Origin: Bordetella sp. H567
Lineage (GTDB): Bacteria > Pseudomonadota > Gammaproteobacteria > Burkholderiales > Burkholderiaceae_B
Direction of reading: 5' to 3'
Assembly (NCBI RefSeq): GCF_001704295.1
Contig: NZ_CP012334.1
Location: 2,368,084-2,432,083 of the forward strand
DNA: 64,000 nt
The notes under the pieces are model-generated. The model searched no databases and was not told the origin of the DNA. It saw only the letters and a program-made list of their open reading frames with translations. The position numbers were made by a program, and so were the translations under genes. This document shows positions 26,898 to 37,106 of this stretch, one piece after another. Every line of letters begins with the position of its first letter. The stretch's first letter is position 1.

Positions 26898-27371
26898 TCA
26901 GGCGCGGCGCAGTAGCGCGCGCAGGCTCAGCAGGGCCAGGATCACGAACAAGGCCAGGCTCCACAGGGCGTACTCGACGCCCAGCACCTTCACCGTCGCA
27001 TCCGCGCAGGTGGCGTAAATGCCGAACACCGACGGCATCGCAGCGTCCAGCCCGCTACCGGCGATGACCTTGTCGGCGAAGGTCTGCGCGCATGACAGCA
27101 GCCGCGACGCGACGGTGTACTGGTAATAAGCCGCCCAGATGCCGCACGCCGCCAGTACCAGGCCCAGCAGGGCTCCGAGCCGGCGTAGCGTGGGCCCCAG
27201 GAATGCCAGCACCAGGCAGACGACCCCGATAACGACATAGATCAGGCGTTGCAGCACGCACCAGGCGCACGGTTGCAGGCCGAAGGCATATTGGGACACA
27301 AGCGCGATGCCGACGGCGCCGAAGGCCAGGACGGCGATCAGGGCCAGGGTGCGTTGCGATGTCGATGGCAT
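26898..27371 (-). CDS. dsbB: disulfide bond formation protein DsbB
   Basis: Inner-membrane quinone reductase that reoxidises periplasmic DsbA. The 157-residue protein has four membrane helices and both redox pairs: GLQPCAWCVLQR in the first periplasmic loop and the Cys of LLSCAQTF and YATCADATV in the second. The start at 27371 gives a normal N terminus; upstream codons belong to a shadow frame. It converges on purF. Confidence 0.96.
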   Translation of the reverse strand: MPSTSQRTLALIAVLAFGAVGIALVSQYAFGLQPCAWCVLQRLIYVVIGVVCLVLAFLGPTLRRLGALLGLVLAACGIWAAYYQYTVASRLLSCAQTFADKVIAGSGLDAAMPSVFGIYATCADATVKVLGVEYALWSLALFVILALLSLRALLRRA

Positions 27372-27455
27372 GGCGGTTCTATCCTGTGGCGGAAATGGAA
27401 GGTAAGGGCAGCCCACGTACACGCCGGGCGCGTACGGTCCAAGGCGCGGGCAGGG

Positions 27456-28172
27456 CTACTTCACCCCCGCGGCCGACGCATGGTTGACCGCTTCGACCAG
27501 CACGCCCAGCAGGAGTTCATGCACGCCATCCCAGACGATCTGTACACCCAGGCACAGCAGCACGAAGGCGGACAGCCGCATGAACACGGCCGTACCGTTA
27601 TCTCCCAGCCGGTACAGGAACTGGGCCGCGAAGCGCAGGCAGCCGTAAAGGATGATCGCCGTTATCAGGATGCCCGGCAGCGATCCGGCCAGTTTGATCA
27701 GGCTGACGAGGCGGTCCGGCTCGCTTAGCGAGGCGCCCACCGTGATGGCGGCCGCGATGGACCCGGGGCCGCAGCTGATAGGGAAGGTCAGGGGGTAGAA
27801 GGCCCGCGCCTTGGCCATTTCCGGCGTGAAGGATTCCGCCGCGCGCGCGGCGTTCTGTGCGCCGCCATCAGGCGAATTCACCAGGCGCCACGCGCTGGTG
27901 ATCACGAGAAGGCCGCCTCCCACGCGCACGATTGCCAGCGACAGGCCGAAGAAGGTCAGAAGCACGTTGCCGGCGACCATCGCGATGGTCAGCATCACGC
28001 CCACGTTGATGGCGACGCGCTTGGCCAAGGCCACCCGCGTCGCGCTGGACGCGCCTTCGGTCAATGTCCAGAAGATCGGTGCAACGGCAGGCGGGTTCAG
28101 GAAGGGCAGCAGCGTGGCCAGCGCAAAGAGGAAACTGCGGCCAAATACCAGGAGATATTCGTGCACGAGCAT
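27456..28172 (-). CDS. MarC family integral membrane protein
   Basis: Six-helix inner-membrane protein of the UPF0056/MarC family, 238 residues from the ATG at 28172 (221 in E. coli MarC). Typical stretches are LLPFLNPPAVAPIFWTLTEG, AFYPLTFPISCGPGSIAAAI and LGVQIVWDGVHELL. Despite its name the E. coli protein is not shown to cause antibiotic resistance, so no function is assigned. An upstream ATG at 28223 would add 17 residues; neither start has a good ribosome site. Confidence 0.88.
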   Translation of the reverse strand: MLVHEYLLVFGRSFLFALATLLPFLNPPAVAPIFWTLTEGASSATRVALAKRVAINVGVMLTIAMVAGNVLLTFFGLSLAIVRVGGGLLVITSAWRLVNSPDGGAQNAARAAESFTPEMAKARAFYPLTFPISCGPGSIAAAITVGASLSEPDRLVSLIKLAGSLPGILITAIILYGCLRFAAQFLYRLGDNGTAVFMRLSAFVLLCLGVQIVWDGVHELLLGVLVEAVNHASAAGVK

Positions 28173-28324
28173 GAGAGGGAAGCCTGGCCGATAAAAGGAG
28201 CATCGATTGTAAGCGTGCGGCAATATTCCGGGGCATGTCAGCGCGAAGGTAATCCCGCGTCCGATGCGGTAATGTCGCGTCGGATTTCATCCCCATGCTG
28301 CCCCGGCATGTGCCGTATCGCGGT

Positions 28325-30988
28325 TCATGCGGCCGCGCGCTGCGCGCCGTCTCCCGCCAGCGCGTCCAGGATCGCCCGCTCGAATTGCATTTGCGCGCGC
28401 GGCCTTTCCAGCGTTTCGCCTTCGATGATGAAAACGTCCTCCACGCGGTCGCCCAGGGTCATTACCTTGGCCATTTGCAGATTCACGCCGTGGCCGACGA
28501 AGACCCGCGCCAGCGCATGCAGCAAACCCGGCCTGTCCGTCGCCGTGACGGACAGGCGCCAGGATTTGCTGCGTTCGTCCGGCTGCAGCTCGGCCTGCGG
28601 CGGCACGGGAAACACGCGCGACATGCGCGACTGTCGCGATCGGCCATAAGGCGCCGCCACGCCCGCGCCGCCTTGCGAAAACGTCGCGGGGTCCTTCAGT
28701 CGGGCGGCTAGTTCGTGTTCCACCAGGGCCGCCTGCGCGCGCAGGTCGCTGGCACCGTCGGGTAGCAGCACGATAAAGCTATCCAGCGCCCAGCCGTGGC
28801 GCGTCGTGTGGATGCGCGCATCCTGAATGCTCAGCGATTTGGCGTCGAAATAGCCACAAATGGCGGCGAACAGGTCGGCGGCGTCCCGCGTATAGACCAT
28901 GACCTGCAAGCCTTCTCCCTGCTCCGTGGGCCGCGCCTTGACCACCGCCTGTTCCGGCGCGGGCCGATAGTACAAATGCCGCGTATGCCAGGCGATATCC
29001 GACGCATCGTGGCGAAGGAAGTACGCCACGTCCAGTTCTTTCCAGAAGGCTTCGCGCGCGTCGTCGCGCAGGCCGGCCAGGCGCGTCAGCCGGGCGGCCT
29101 CCGCCTTGCGGTGGTTGAGGACGGTATCCGCGTCATGATGGGCGCCGCCCAGGGCGCCCAGCGTCAGGCGGTACAGGTCTTCCAGCAGCTTGCCTTTCCA
29201 GGCATTCCAGACCTTGGGGCTGGTGCCACGGATGTCGGCGACCGTCAGCAGATACAGGGCGGTAAGGTGGCGTTCGTCCTTGACCGTGGCGGCGAACGCG
29301 CGCACGACTTCGGGATCCGACAGGTCTCGCTTCTGGGCCACCGTGGACATCAGCAGATGCTGGCGGACCAGGAATTCGACCAGCTCCGCGTCCTCGGCTG
29401 CCAATCCGTGTTCGTGGGCAAACTTGCGCACTTCACGGGCGCCCAGTTCCGAATGATCGCCGCCGCGGCCCTTGGCGATATCGTGGAACAGCGCGGCGAC
29501 GTAGAGCAGCCAATGGCGGTCCAGTTCGGAGATCAGCTGGCTGGCGAAGGGATACTCCTGCGCGTGCTCCGGCATGGTGAAGCGGCGCAGGTTGCGGATC
29601 ACCGTCAGCGTATGCTGGTCCACGGTATAGACGTGGAACAGGTCATGCTGCATCTGGCCCACGATGCGGCGGAACACCGGCAGGTAGCGCGGCAGGATAT
29701 TCAGCATGGTCATGCGGCGCAGTTCATGCACGATGCCGGCGGGCTGCTGCAGGATTTGCAGGAAAAGCCGCCGATTGACCGGATTGCGGCGAAACTGCGC
29801 ATCGATGCGGTGGCGCGCGTGCCAGATGGCGCGCAGCGTGCGCGCCGACATGCCTTTCAGGTGCGGATGCTGCTGCATCACCAGGAAGGCGCGCAGCAGC
29901 AGGGTGGGATTGCGTTCGAACCCGTCGTCGCGGATGACGTCCAGCCGGTCATGCAGGCTGCGGAAGTCATCGTCGATGTCGCGTGCGTCGGACGCCGGAC
30001 GGGGAAACAGCCGTTCCTCGATGTTCTGGACCAGGATGGAGTTCAGCTGCGTCACCAGCCGCGCCGCCCAGTAATACCGCTGCATCATCAATTCGCTGGC
30101 GCGCCGGGTGGCGGTCGCCTTGATGCCATAGACCTCGGCCAGCGCGGGCTGCAGGTCGAAGAGCACACGGTCTTCGCGGCGCTTGGACATCAGGTGCAGT
30201 TCGATGCGCAAGCGCTTGAACGCCTGTTCGGCGCGCCGCAGGCCGCGTGCCTCCGATGCGGTAAGCAGTCCCGCCTTGGAGATTTCGCGCCAGCTCTCGC
30301 CGAAGCCCGCGGCGCGCGCCATCCACATGATGACTTGCAGGTCGCGCAGGCCGCCGGGCGATTCCTTGCAATTGGGTTCCAGCGCGTAAGGCGTGTCCTG
30401 GTAGCGGGCATGGCGCTGCTGCATCTCGACCCGCTTGGCCCGGAAAAACAACGCCGGATCCAGGCGCGCGCGCATGGCGGTGTCGAAGGTCTTCATCAGG
30501 GCGCGATTGCCCGCCAGCCAGCGCGATTCGAGCAGGGCGGTTTCGACGGTGATGTCGGCATCCGCCTCGTGCTGGCAGTCGGCGATGGTGCGCACGCTGT
30601 GACCGGGCTCCAGGCCCAGGTCCCAGAGGGCCGCCACCAGCCGTTCGATGGCCGATTCCTCGTCGCGCGACGGGGCATGCGGCAGGAGGATGAGCAAGTC
30701 GACGTCGGAGTGCGGATACAGTTCGCCGCGCCCGTAACCGCCCACCGCGGCCAGCACTGCCCCCGCCGGCAGGGGGCACTGCTTGATCAGCTCGCGCAGC
30801 GTCTGGTCGGTGATCCGTCGCAGCTCGTGCAGCAGCGGATCGGGCCGTTCGTGTTCGCGGAAGGCCGCGATTGCGGCGTCGCGCCGGGCACGCATGCGGG
30901 CGCGCAGCGCCGGCAGGTCGGCGGCGGCCGTGTCGGCGGCGGCCGTGTCGGCCGCTGTCGCGGTGGAAGGTTCGGCTTGCGTACTCAT
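28325..30988 (-). CDS. glnD: bifunctional uridylyltransferase / uridylyl-removing enzyme GlnD
   Basis: Senses glutamine and modifies the PII protein, controlling nitrogen assimilation. The 887 residues (890 in E. coli) have the nucleotidyltransferase motif GGYGRGELYPHSDVD (83-97), an HD phosphohydrolase domain with VAALFHDIAKGRGGDHSELG and two ACT domains near the C terminus (LQVMVYTRDAADLFAAICGY and SVTATDRPGLLHALARVFVG). The N-terminal tail has a small tandem repeat. The gene lies 28 bases after map on the same strand. Confidence 0.97.
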   Translation of the reverse strand: MSTQAEPSTATAADTAAADTAAADLPALRARMRARRDAAIAAFREHERPDPLLHELRRITDQTLRELIKQCPLPAGAVLAAVGGYGRGELYPHSDVDLLILLPHAPSRDEESAIERLVAALWDLGLEPGHSVRTIADCQHEADADITVETALLESRWLAGNRALMKTFDTAMRARLDPALFFRAKRVEMQQRHARYQDTPYALEPNCKESPGGLRDLQVIMWMARAAGFGESWREISKAGLLTASEARGLRRAEQAFKRLRIELHLMSKRREDRVLFDLQPALAEVYGIKATATRRASELMMQRYYWAARLVTQLNSILVQNIEERLFPRPASDARDIDDDFRSLHDRLDVIRDDGFERNPTLLLRAFLVMQQHPHLKGMSARTLRAIWHARHRIDAQFRRNPVNRRLFLQILQQPAGIVHELRRMTMLNILPRYLPVFRRIVGQMQHDLFHVYTVDQHTLTVIRNLRRFTMPEHAQEYPFASQLISELDRHWLLYVAALFHDIAKGRGGDHSELGAREVRKFAHEHGLAAEDAELVEFLVRQHLLMSTVAQKRDLSDPEVVRAFAATVKDERHLTALYLLTVADIRGTSPKVWNAWKGKLLEDLYRLTLGALGGAHHDADTVLNHRKAEAARLTRLAGLRDDAREAFWKELDVAYFLRHDASDIAWHTRHLYYRPAPEQAVVKARPTEQGEGLQVMVYTRDAADLFAAICGYFDAKSLSIQDARIHTTRHGWALDSFIVLLPDGASDLRAQAALVEHELAARLKDPATFSQGGAGVAAPYGRSRQSRMSRVFPVPPQAELQPDERSKSWRLSVTATDRPGLLHALARVFVGHGVNLQMAKVMTLGDRVEDVFIIEGETLERPRAQMQFERAILDALAGDGAQRAAA
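30918..30947 (-). repeat. 15-bp tandem repeat in the glnD N-terminal tail
   Basis: Two exact copies of a 15-base unit (30918-30932 and 30933-30947) are followed by a degenerate third part. In frame they encode DTAAA-type repeats at residues 14-24 of GlnD. The length is a multiple of three, so copy-number change would alter only the tail length. Confidence 0.7.
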
Positions 30989-31016
30989 ACGGCGGTCCTT
31001 CCGGGTTCGGCGGGCG

Positions 31017-31838
31017 CTAGGCGGCGGGCACGGCGATGCTTTCGGTGACGAAGCTGGGCGGGGCCGGCATCCCCGGCGAGACCGTCAGGACTTCGTAGCC
31101 GGATTCGGTGACCAGCACCGTGTGTTCCCACTGGGCCGACAGGCTGTGGTCGCGGGTGACCACGGTCCAGCCGTCCGACAGCTGGCGGATTTCACGCCGT
31201 CCGGCATTGATCATCGGTTCGATCGTGAAGATCATGCCCGGGACCAGCTTCACACCCGTGCCCGGCTTGCCGTAGTGCAGCACCTGCGGGTCTTCATGGA
31301 AGCGCCGCCCCACGCCATGGCCGCAAAATTCGCGCACCACCGAAAAACCGTTGCCTTCGGCGTGCTTCTGGATGGCGTTGCCGATGTCACCCAGGGTGGC
31401 GCCGGCGCGCACCTGGCGGATGCCCAGCCACATGCATTCATAGGTGATGTCGGCCAGGCGGCGCGCCAGGATGGACGGCTCGCCCACATAGAACATGCGG
31501 CTGGTGTCGCCGAACCAGCCGTCCTTGATGATGGTGACGTCGATATTCAAAACGTCCCCGTTTTTCAGCACCTTGTCGCCCGGGATGCCGTGGCAGACCT
31601 GGTGGTTGACCGAGGTGCAGATGGCGCCCGGGAAGGGGGGGTAGCCCGGCGGCGCGTAGCCGACCGTGGCGGATTTGACCTGCAGCTCCTTGGTCAGGTA
31701 GTCCAGCGCCAGGCGGTCCAGTTCGCCCGTGGTGACGCCGGGCTTCACGAAAGGCGCCAGGTAATCCAGTACGCGCGCGGCGTCCTGGCAGGCCAGGCGC
31801 ATTTTGTCGAGATCGGCGGGGTCGGTGACTATGCCCAT
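31017..31838 (-). CDS. map: methionine aminopeptidase, type I
   Basis: Removes the initiator methionine from nascent proteins. The 273 residues (264 in E. coli) contain the metal and substrate residues: TSVNHQVCHGIP, NGDVLNIDVTIIKDGWFGDT, CGHGVGRRFHEDP, PGMIFTIEPM and WEHTVLVTESG. It is divergent from rpsB, a widely conserved arrangement in proteobacteria. Confidence 0.98.
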   Translation of the reverse strand: MGIVTDPADLDKMRLACQDAARVLDYLAPFVKPGVTTGELDRLALDYLTKELQVKSATVGYAPPGYPPFPGAICTSVNHQVCHGIPGDKVLKNGDVLNIDVTIIKDGWFGDTSRMFYVGEPSILARRLADITYECMWLGIRQVRAGATLGDIGNAIQKHAEGNGFSVVREFCGHGVGRRFHEDPQVLHYGKPGTGVKLVPGMIFTIEPMINAGRREIRQLSDGWTVVTRDHSLSAQWEHTVLVTESGYEVLTVSPGMPAPPSFVTESIAVPAA

Positions 31839-31874
31839 GTATCAGCTTGAGGATTGGCTTGGAAAAATAGTAGA

Positions 31875-31880
31875 ATTATA
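31875..31880 (-). promoter_or_regulatory. candidate -10 element of map
   Basis: A perfect TATAAT on the minus strand, 37 bases upstream of the map ATG, in GC-rich DNA where such a hexamer is rare. No convincing -35 lies 16-18 bases further up, so the call is tentative. Confidence 0.4.
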
Positions 31881-31925
31881 GGCTTCCCTGAAAAAGCAGG
31901 GGGAAGTCCCTGGTGCGTGGTGGGT

Positions 31926-31959
31926 AGTGAAGGTGGATAGTGAAGGTGGATAGTGAAGT
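31926..31959 (+). repeat. 13-bp tandem repeat in the rpsB upstream region
   Basis: The unit AGTGAAGGTGGAT occurs twice without interruption (31926-31938, 31939-31951), then a partial AGTGAAGT. It is untranslated and about 240 bases before rpsB. Copy number may differ between strains. Confidence 0.75.
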
Positions 31960-32195
31960 GTATGGGTAAGGGTGGAGTGAATAAGCCCCGCCCTGAAAGT
32001 TTCCCGAGGTTCACCGACGCCCACCAAGACACACCAAGAGCCAGGTTGTTGAATCTGTTAAGTCTATAGCGACTGCTTTGAATCGCGCGCCACGCCAACG
32101 AGGGTGTCGCCGGCAACGCTGGAAACCCGGTCCCAGGACCGATAGCGTGCCGGAGGATGCGGGCCTGGCGCAAGTCCAAACCCTTGGAGATAACT

Positions 32196-32945
32196 ATGTC
32201 CCTCATGCGTGAAATGCTGGAAGCCGGCGTCCATTTCGGCCACCAGACCCGTTACTGGAATCCGAAGATGGCTCCCTTCATCTTCGGTCAGCGTAACAAG
32301 ATCCACATCATCAACCTCGAACAGACGGTCGGCAAGTACGTCGAGGCCACCAAGTTCGTCAAGCAGCTGGCTGCCCGTGGCGGCAACATCCTGTTCGTCG
32401 GCACCAAGCGCGCGGCCCGCGAGCTCATCGCCGCCGAAGCCGCCCGTTGCGGCATGCCCTACGTCGATGCCCGCTGGCTGGGCGGCATGCTGACCAACTT
32501 TAAGACGGTCAAGACCTCGATCAAGCGCCTGAAGGACATGGAAGCGGTGGTCACCGAAGGCGGCGCCGAGCGCATGATCAAGAAAGAAGGCCTGCTTTTC
32601 CAGCGTGAACTGGAAAAGCTGAACAAGTCCATGGGCGGCATCAAGGACATGACCGGCCTGCCGGACGCGATGTTCGTCATCGACGTTGGCTATCACAAGA
32701 TCGCCATCGCCGAAGCGCGCAAGCTGGGCATTCCGGTCGTGGCGGTGGTCGATACCAACCACTCCCCGGACGGCATCGACTACGTCATCCCGGGCAATGA
32801 CGACTCCACCAAGGCCATCGCGCTGTATGCCAAGGGCATGGCCGACGCCGTGCTGGAAGGCCGCGAACAAAACCTGAGCGGTCTGGTCGAAGAAGGTGGC
32901 GAAGGCCAGGAAGAGTTCGTCGAAGTGCAGGACGGCCAGGCCTGA
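32196..32945 (+). CDS. rpsB: 30S ribosomal protein S2
   Basis: Small-subunit protein that joins late in assembly and contacts S1. The 249 residues start [20 protein letters not shown], the classic S2 N terminus. They include [20 protein letters not shown] and [20 protein letters not shown], plus a short acidic tail. The ATG at 32196 has TTGGAGAT in front; an in-frame ATG further up would add 13 atypical residues. tsf follows. Confidence 0.99.
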   Translation: MSLMREMLEAGVHFGHQTRYWNPKMAPFIFGQRNKIHIINLEQTVGKYVEATKFVKQLAARGGNILFVGTKRAARELIAAEAARCGMPYVDARWLGGMLTNFKTVKTSIKRLKDMEAVVTEGGAERMIKKEGLLFQRELEKLNKSMGGIKDMTGLPDAMFVIDVGYHKIAIAEARKLGIPVVAVVDTNHSPDGIDYVIPGNDDSTKAIALYAKGMADAVLEGREQNLSGLVEEGGEGQEEFVEVQDGQA

Positions 32946-33031
32946 CAGGCCTGATCAGGACAGGGCGCCAGGCGCGTTGCGCCGGCCCGGTCCTGCCGGC
33001 GCCCGACGGGCGCGCCCCCGTATCGAAATCA

Positions 33032-33055
33032 CATGCCCCGGCTTGCCGGGGCGTG
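33032..33055 (+). terminator. hairpin between rpsB and tsf (attenuator-like)
   Basis: A 10-bp stem with loop CTTG: CATGCCCCGG (33032-33041) pairs with CCGGGGCGTG (33046-33055), one pair being T-G. The following CTTTA is a weak T tract. It ends 22 bases before the tsf ATG. A leaky terminator between rpsB and tsf is known in E. coli; that this one attenuates is inferred. Confidence 0.6.
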
Positions 33056-33077
33056 CTTTAGCAAGAATGGAGCGAAC

Positions 33078-33956
33078 ATGGCTGAAATTACCGCCTCGAT
33101 GGTCAAGGAATTGCGCGAAAAGACCGACGCGCCCATGATGGAATGCAAGAAGGCGCTGACCGAAGCCCAGGGCGATCTGGCTCGCGCCGAGGAAATCCTG
33201 CGCGTCAAGCTGGGTAACAAGGCCAGCAAGGCGGCCGCGCGCGTCACCGCCGAAGGGCTGATCGGCCTGTACATCTCGGCCGATGGCAAGCAGGGCGCCG
33301 TCATCGAAGTCAATTGCGAAACCGACTTCGTGGCCAAGAACAACGACTTCATCGCCTACGTCAACACCCTGGCCGAAGTGGTCGCGACCAAGAACCCGGC
33401 CGACGTCGCCGCGCTGTCCGACCTGCCGCTGGAAGGCGGCACGGTGGAAACCGTCCGTACCGGCCTGATCGGCAAGATCGGCGAAAACATCTCCATCCGC
33501 CGCTTCCAGCGCATGGAAACCGCCAACAAGCTGGCCAGCTACGTCCATGGCGGCAAGATCGGTGTGCTGGTCGATTTCAACGGTGCGGACAGCGTCGGCA
33601 AGGACCTGGCCATGCATATCGCGGCGACCAAGCCCAAGGCGCTGAATGCCGCCGGCGTGTCGCCCGCGGACATCGCCACGGAGCGCTCCGTCGCCGAGCA
33701 GAAGGCCGCCGAATCGGGCAAGCCGGCCGACATCGTCGCCAAGATGGTCGAAGGCTCGGTGCAGAAGTTCCTGAAGGAAGTCACGCTGATGTCGCAGCCC
33801 TTCGTCAAGAACGACAAGCAGACCGTTGAGCAGATGTTGAAGGCCGAAGGCGCCGGTATCGCCGGTTTCGCGCTTTTCATCGTCGGCGAGGGCATCGAGA
33901 AGAAAACCACCGACTTCGCCGCGGAAGTCGCCGCCGCCGCTGCCGGCCGCGCCTGA
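33078..33956 (+). CDS. tsf: elongation factor Ts
   Basis: Guanine-nucleotide exchange factor for EF-Tu. The 292 residues start [20 protein letters not shown] and include the core signature [19 protein letters not shown] and the C-terminal [19 protein letters not shown]. The length is close to E. coli (283). The ATG at 33078 is used because the N terminus is conserved there. It follows rpsB by 132 bases. Confidence 0.99.
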   Translation: MAEITASMVKELREKTDAPMMECKKALTEAQGDLARAEEILRVKLGNKASKAAARVTAEGLIGLYISADGKQGAVIEVNCETDFVAKNNDFIAYVNTLAEVVATKNPADVAALSDLPLEGGTVETVRTGLIGKIGENISIRRFQRMETANKLASYVHGGKIGVLVDFNGADSVGKDLAMHIAATKPKALNAAGVSPADIATERSVAEQKAAESGKPADIVAKMVEGSVQKFLKEVTLMSQPFVKNDKQTVEQMLKAEGAGIAGFALFIVGEGIEKKTTDFAAEVAAAAAGRA

Positions 33957-34005
33957 TAAGCGCCCGTAAGCGCCTTATCCGTTCGCATTGCAGCTTTTTT
34001 ATTAC

Positions 34006-34030
34006 AGGCCGGCGACTGACCGGCCTATTT
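34006..34030 (+). terminator. probable terminator after tsf
   Basis: AGGCCGG (34006-34012) pairs with CCGGCCT (34020-34026), then ATTTCTTGTCTT. The stem is a perfect 7 bp with a 7-base loop and the tail is moderately T-rich. It stands between tsf and pyrH, so it may only reduce read-through. Confidence 0.6.
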
Positions 34031-34073
34031 CTTGTCTTACACTTCCGTCGGATCGTTTCTAGGGATATCGCTC

Positions 34074-34790
34074 ATGGCCAGCAGATCGTATAAGCGGGTT
34101 CTTCTCAAACTGTCCGGCGAAGCGCTGATGGGAGATGATGCATTCGGCATCAACCGCGGCACTATCGCGCGGATGACGGAGGAAATCGCCGAAATCGTCA
34201 ATCTGGGCGTGGAGCTGGCCATCGTCATCGGCGGCGGGAATATCTTCCGCGGCGTCGCGCCGGGCGCCCAGGGCATGGATCGGGCCACGGCCGACTACAT
34301 GGGTATGATGGCCACCATCATGAACGCGCTGGCCCTGCAGGATGCCCTGAAACACCGTAGTGTCGATACGCGGGTGCAGTCTGCCCTGAATATCGAACAG
34401 GTCGTCGAACCCTATATCCGTCCCAAGGCCCTGCGCTACCTGGAAGAGGGCAAGGTGGTGATCTTCGCCGCGGGCACCGGCAATCCGTTCTTTACGACGG
34501 ACACCGCGGCGGCGCTGCGTGGCGCCGAAATCGGGGCGGAGATCGTCCTGAAGGCCACCAAGGTGGATGGCATCTACAGCGCGGATCCCAACAAGGATCC
34601 CACCGCCACCCGCTATTCCCGCATCAGCTTCGACGAGGCCATCGTGCGCCGGCTCGAAGTGATGGACGCGACTGCGTTCGCGCTATGCCGCGACCAGAAG
34701 CTGCCGATCAAGGTCTTTTCCATCAACAAGTCGGGCGCGCTGAAACGCGCGGTGACCGGCGAAGATGAAGGTACCCTGGTACACGTTTGA
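34074..34790 (+). CDS. pyrH: UMP kinase
   Basis: Hexameric bacterial enzyme making UDP from UMP and ATP. The 238 residues (241 in E. coli) carry [44 protein letters not shown] and [15 protein letters not shown] of the amino-acid-kinase fold. The ATG at 34074 has TAGGGATAT upstream and gives a normal N terminus. frr follows after 15 bases. Confidence 0.98.
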   Translation: MASRSYKRVLLKLSGEALMGDDAFGINRGTIARMTEEIAEIVNLGVELAIVIGGGNIFRGVAPGAQGMDRATADYMGMMATIMNALALQDALKHRSVDTRVQSALNIEQVVEPYIRPKALRYLEEGKVVIFAAGTGNPFFTTDTAAALRGAEIGAEIVLKATKVDGIYSADPNKDPTATRYSRISFDEAIVRRLEVMDATAFALCRDQKLPIKVFSINKSGALKRAVTGEDEGTLVHV

Positions 34791-34805
34791 ATTGAAGGAG
34801 TCGCA

Positions 34806-35366
34806 ATGAGCGTCGCAGACATCAAAAAATCGGCCGAGTCCCGGATGGCCAAGTCCATCGAAACGCTCAAGGTCAATCTGTCCAAGATCCGTACCGGACG
34901 CGCGCACACCGGTATCCTGGATCACGTGCACGTCGAATACTACGGCTCTCCCGTGCCGATCAGCCAGGTGGCCAACGTCAACCTGGTCGACGCGCGCACG
35001 ATCAGCGTGCAGCCCTACGAAAAGAGCATGGCGGGTCCGGTGGAGAAAGCCATCCGCGAATCCGACCTGGGGCTCAATCCGGTCTCCATGGGCGAAACCA
35101 TCCGTGTGCCCATGCCCGCGCTGACCGAGGAGCGCCGGCGCGACCTCACCAAGGTCGTGAAGAACGAAGGCGAGGACGCCAAGATCGCGGTGCGCAATCT
35201 GCGGCGTGAAGGCAACGAGGCCTTGAAGAAGCTGGTCAAGGACAAGTCCATTTCCGAGGACGAAGAGCGCCGCGCCCAGGACGAAATCCAGAAGCTCACC
35301 GATCGCTGCGTGGCAGAGGTCGACAAGCTCATCGCCCAGAAAGAAGCGGAGATCATGACCGTTTGA
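34806..35366 (+). CDS. frr: ribosome recycling factor
   Basis: With EF-G splits post-termination ribosomes. The 186 residues (185 in E. coli) include [38 protein letters not shown] and [29 protein letters not shown] site lies directly before the ATG. The pyrH-frr-uppS order is standard. Confidence 0.99.
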   Translation: MSVADIKKSAESRMAKSIETLKVNLSKIRTGRAHTGILDHVHVEYYGSPVPISQVANVNLVDARTISVQPYEKSMAGPVEKAIRESDLGLNPVSMGETIRVPMPALTEERRRDLTKVVKNEGEDAKIAVRNLRREGNEALKKLVKDKSISEDEERRAQDEIQKLTDRCVAEVDKLIAQKEAEIMTV

Positions 35367-35395
35367 CGCGGATACGCGCGCGGTCTTTCCATCTC

Positions 35396-36160
<765 letters not shown>

Positions 36161-36242
36161 CTGGTACCGTTCCGATAAAAAAACGGCAGAATACCCTGTC
36201 CCCGCCACGGCGGCGGGCCGCCGCCCCAGACCAGGAGACCCC

Positions 36243-37106
36243 ATGCTGCGCCAGCGTATCGTCACAGCCGTCATCCTTCTTGCCGTCCTGGCCGCCACGA
36301 TGGCGGCGCCCACGCCGTGGCCCTTCATGGCGTTGCTGGCCCTGGCCACCGCCTGTGCCGGCTGGGAATGGGCGCGCCTGACGCTCCCCGCGCCAGGCGG
36401 GGCCGGTGCCGTGGCTGTCGGCGTCCTGCTCGGCATCGCCGCCTTGTGCGTGACGGTGTGGTGGACGGGCGGCGACCGCTACGAATTCGCGGATGAAGCC
36501 TCCCGGGCCCTGCTGTTCAATTGGATCGTGCCCCTGTCGGCGCTGCTGTGGGTGGTCGGGGGCACCATCGCGGTGGTGCGCGGGCGCAGCGACGCGCCGC
36601 CGGCCAGCCTGTCGCTGACCCTGTTCGCCCTGCTTGCCCTGATGGCGGCCTGGGCCGTGCTGGCCTTGTTCTTCATGGCGCGCGGCGCGGTCTTCCTGCT
36701 GTCCCTGCTTGCCCTGGTGTGGGCGGCCGACATCGCGGCGTACTTCGGCGGGCGCGCCCTGGGCCGCCACAAGCTGGCCCCGCGGGTCAGTCCCGGCAAG
36801 ACCATCGAAGGCGCCGCATGCGGCATCCTGGCCGCCGTCGTATGGGTAGGGGTCAGCAGCTATTGGGACGGCACTTTCGGCCATGCCCTGGTCCAGCGCT
36901 GGACCGTATGGGGCGCGCTGCCTATCGCGGCGTTGCTGGCCGTCCTGTCCATCGTCGGCGACCTGTTCGAATCGCTGCTCAAACGGCGCGCCGGGCGCAA
37001 GGATTCCAGTAATCTGTTGCCAGGCCACGGCGGCGTCTACGATCGCATCGACGCCATCCTGCCGGTGGCGCCGGTGGCCTTGCTTCTCAGTGGAGTACTG
37101 TTTTGA
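36243..37106 (+). CDS. cdsA: phosphatidate cytidylyltransferase
   Basis: Makes CDP-diacylglycerol, precursor of all phospholipids. The 287-residue protein has about eight membrane helices and the CDP-DAG synthase signature near the C terminus ([28 protein letters not shown]). [20 protein letters not shown] and [13 protein letters not shown] also match. An AGGAGA lies before the ATG. Its stop overlaps the dxr start. Confidence 0.97.
   Translation: MLRQRIVTAVILLAVLAATMAAPTPWPFMALLALATACAGWEWARLTLPAPGGAGAVAVGVLLGIAALCVTVWWTGGDRYEFADEASRALLFNWIVPLSALLWVVGGTIAVVRGRSDAPPASLSLTLFALLALMAAWAVLALFFMARGAVFLLSLLALVWAADIAAYFGGRALGRHKLAPRVSPGKTIEGAACGILAAVVWVGVSSYWDGTFGHALVQRWTVWGALPIAALLAVLSIVGDLFESLLKRRAGRKDSSNLLPGHGGVYDRIDAILPVAPVALLLSGVLF

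Larger units (their letters stand above)
31839..32195. other. map / rpsB divergent intergenic region
   Basis: A 357-base stretch with no credible gene; its base composition is clearly more AT-rich than the flanking genes. It holds a candidate map -10 box (31875-31880), a 13-bp tandem repeat (31926-31959) and the 5' leader of rpsB. In other bacteria this leader carries the rpsB promoter and an S2-binding autoregulatory element; I could not pick out a -35/-10 pair or that structure by eye. Confidence 0.6.

Noticed and set aside
35363-35395. TTG start for uppS overlapping the frr stop
   Set aside because: No ribosome site, and it adds eleven residues not expected in the family; the ATG at 35396 gives the normal length.
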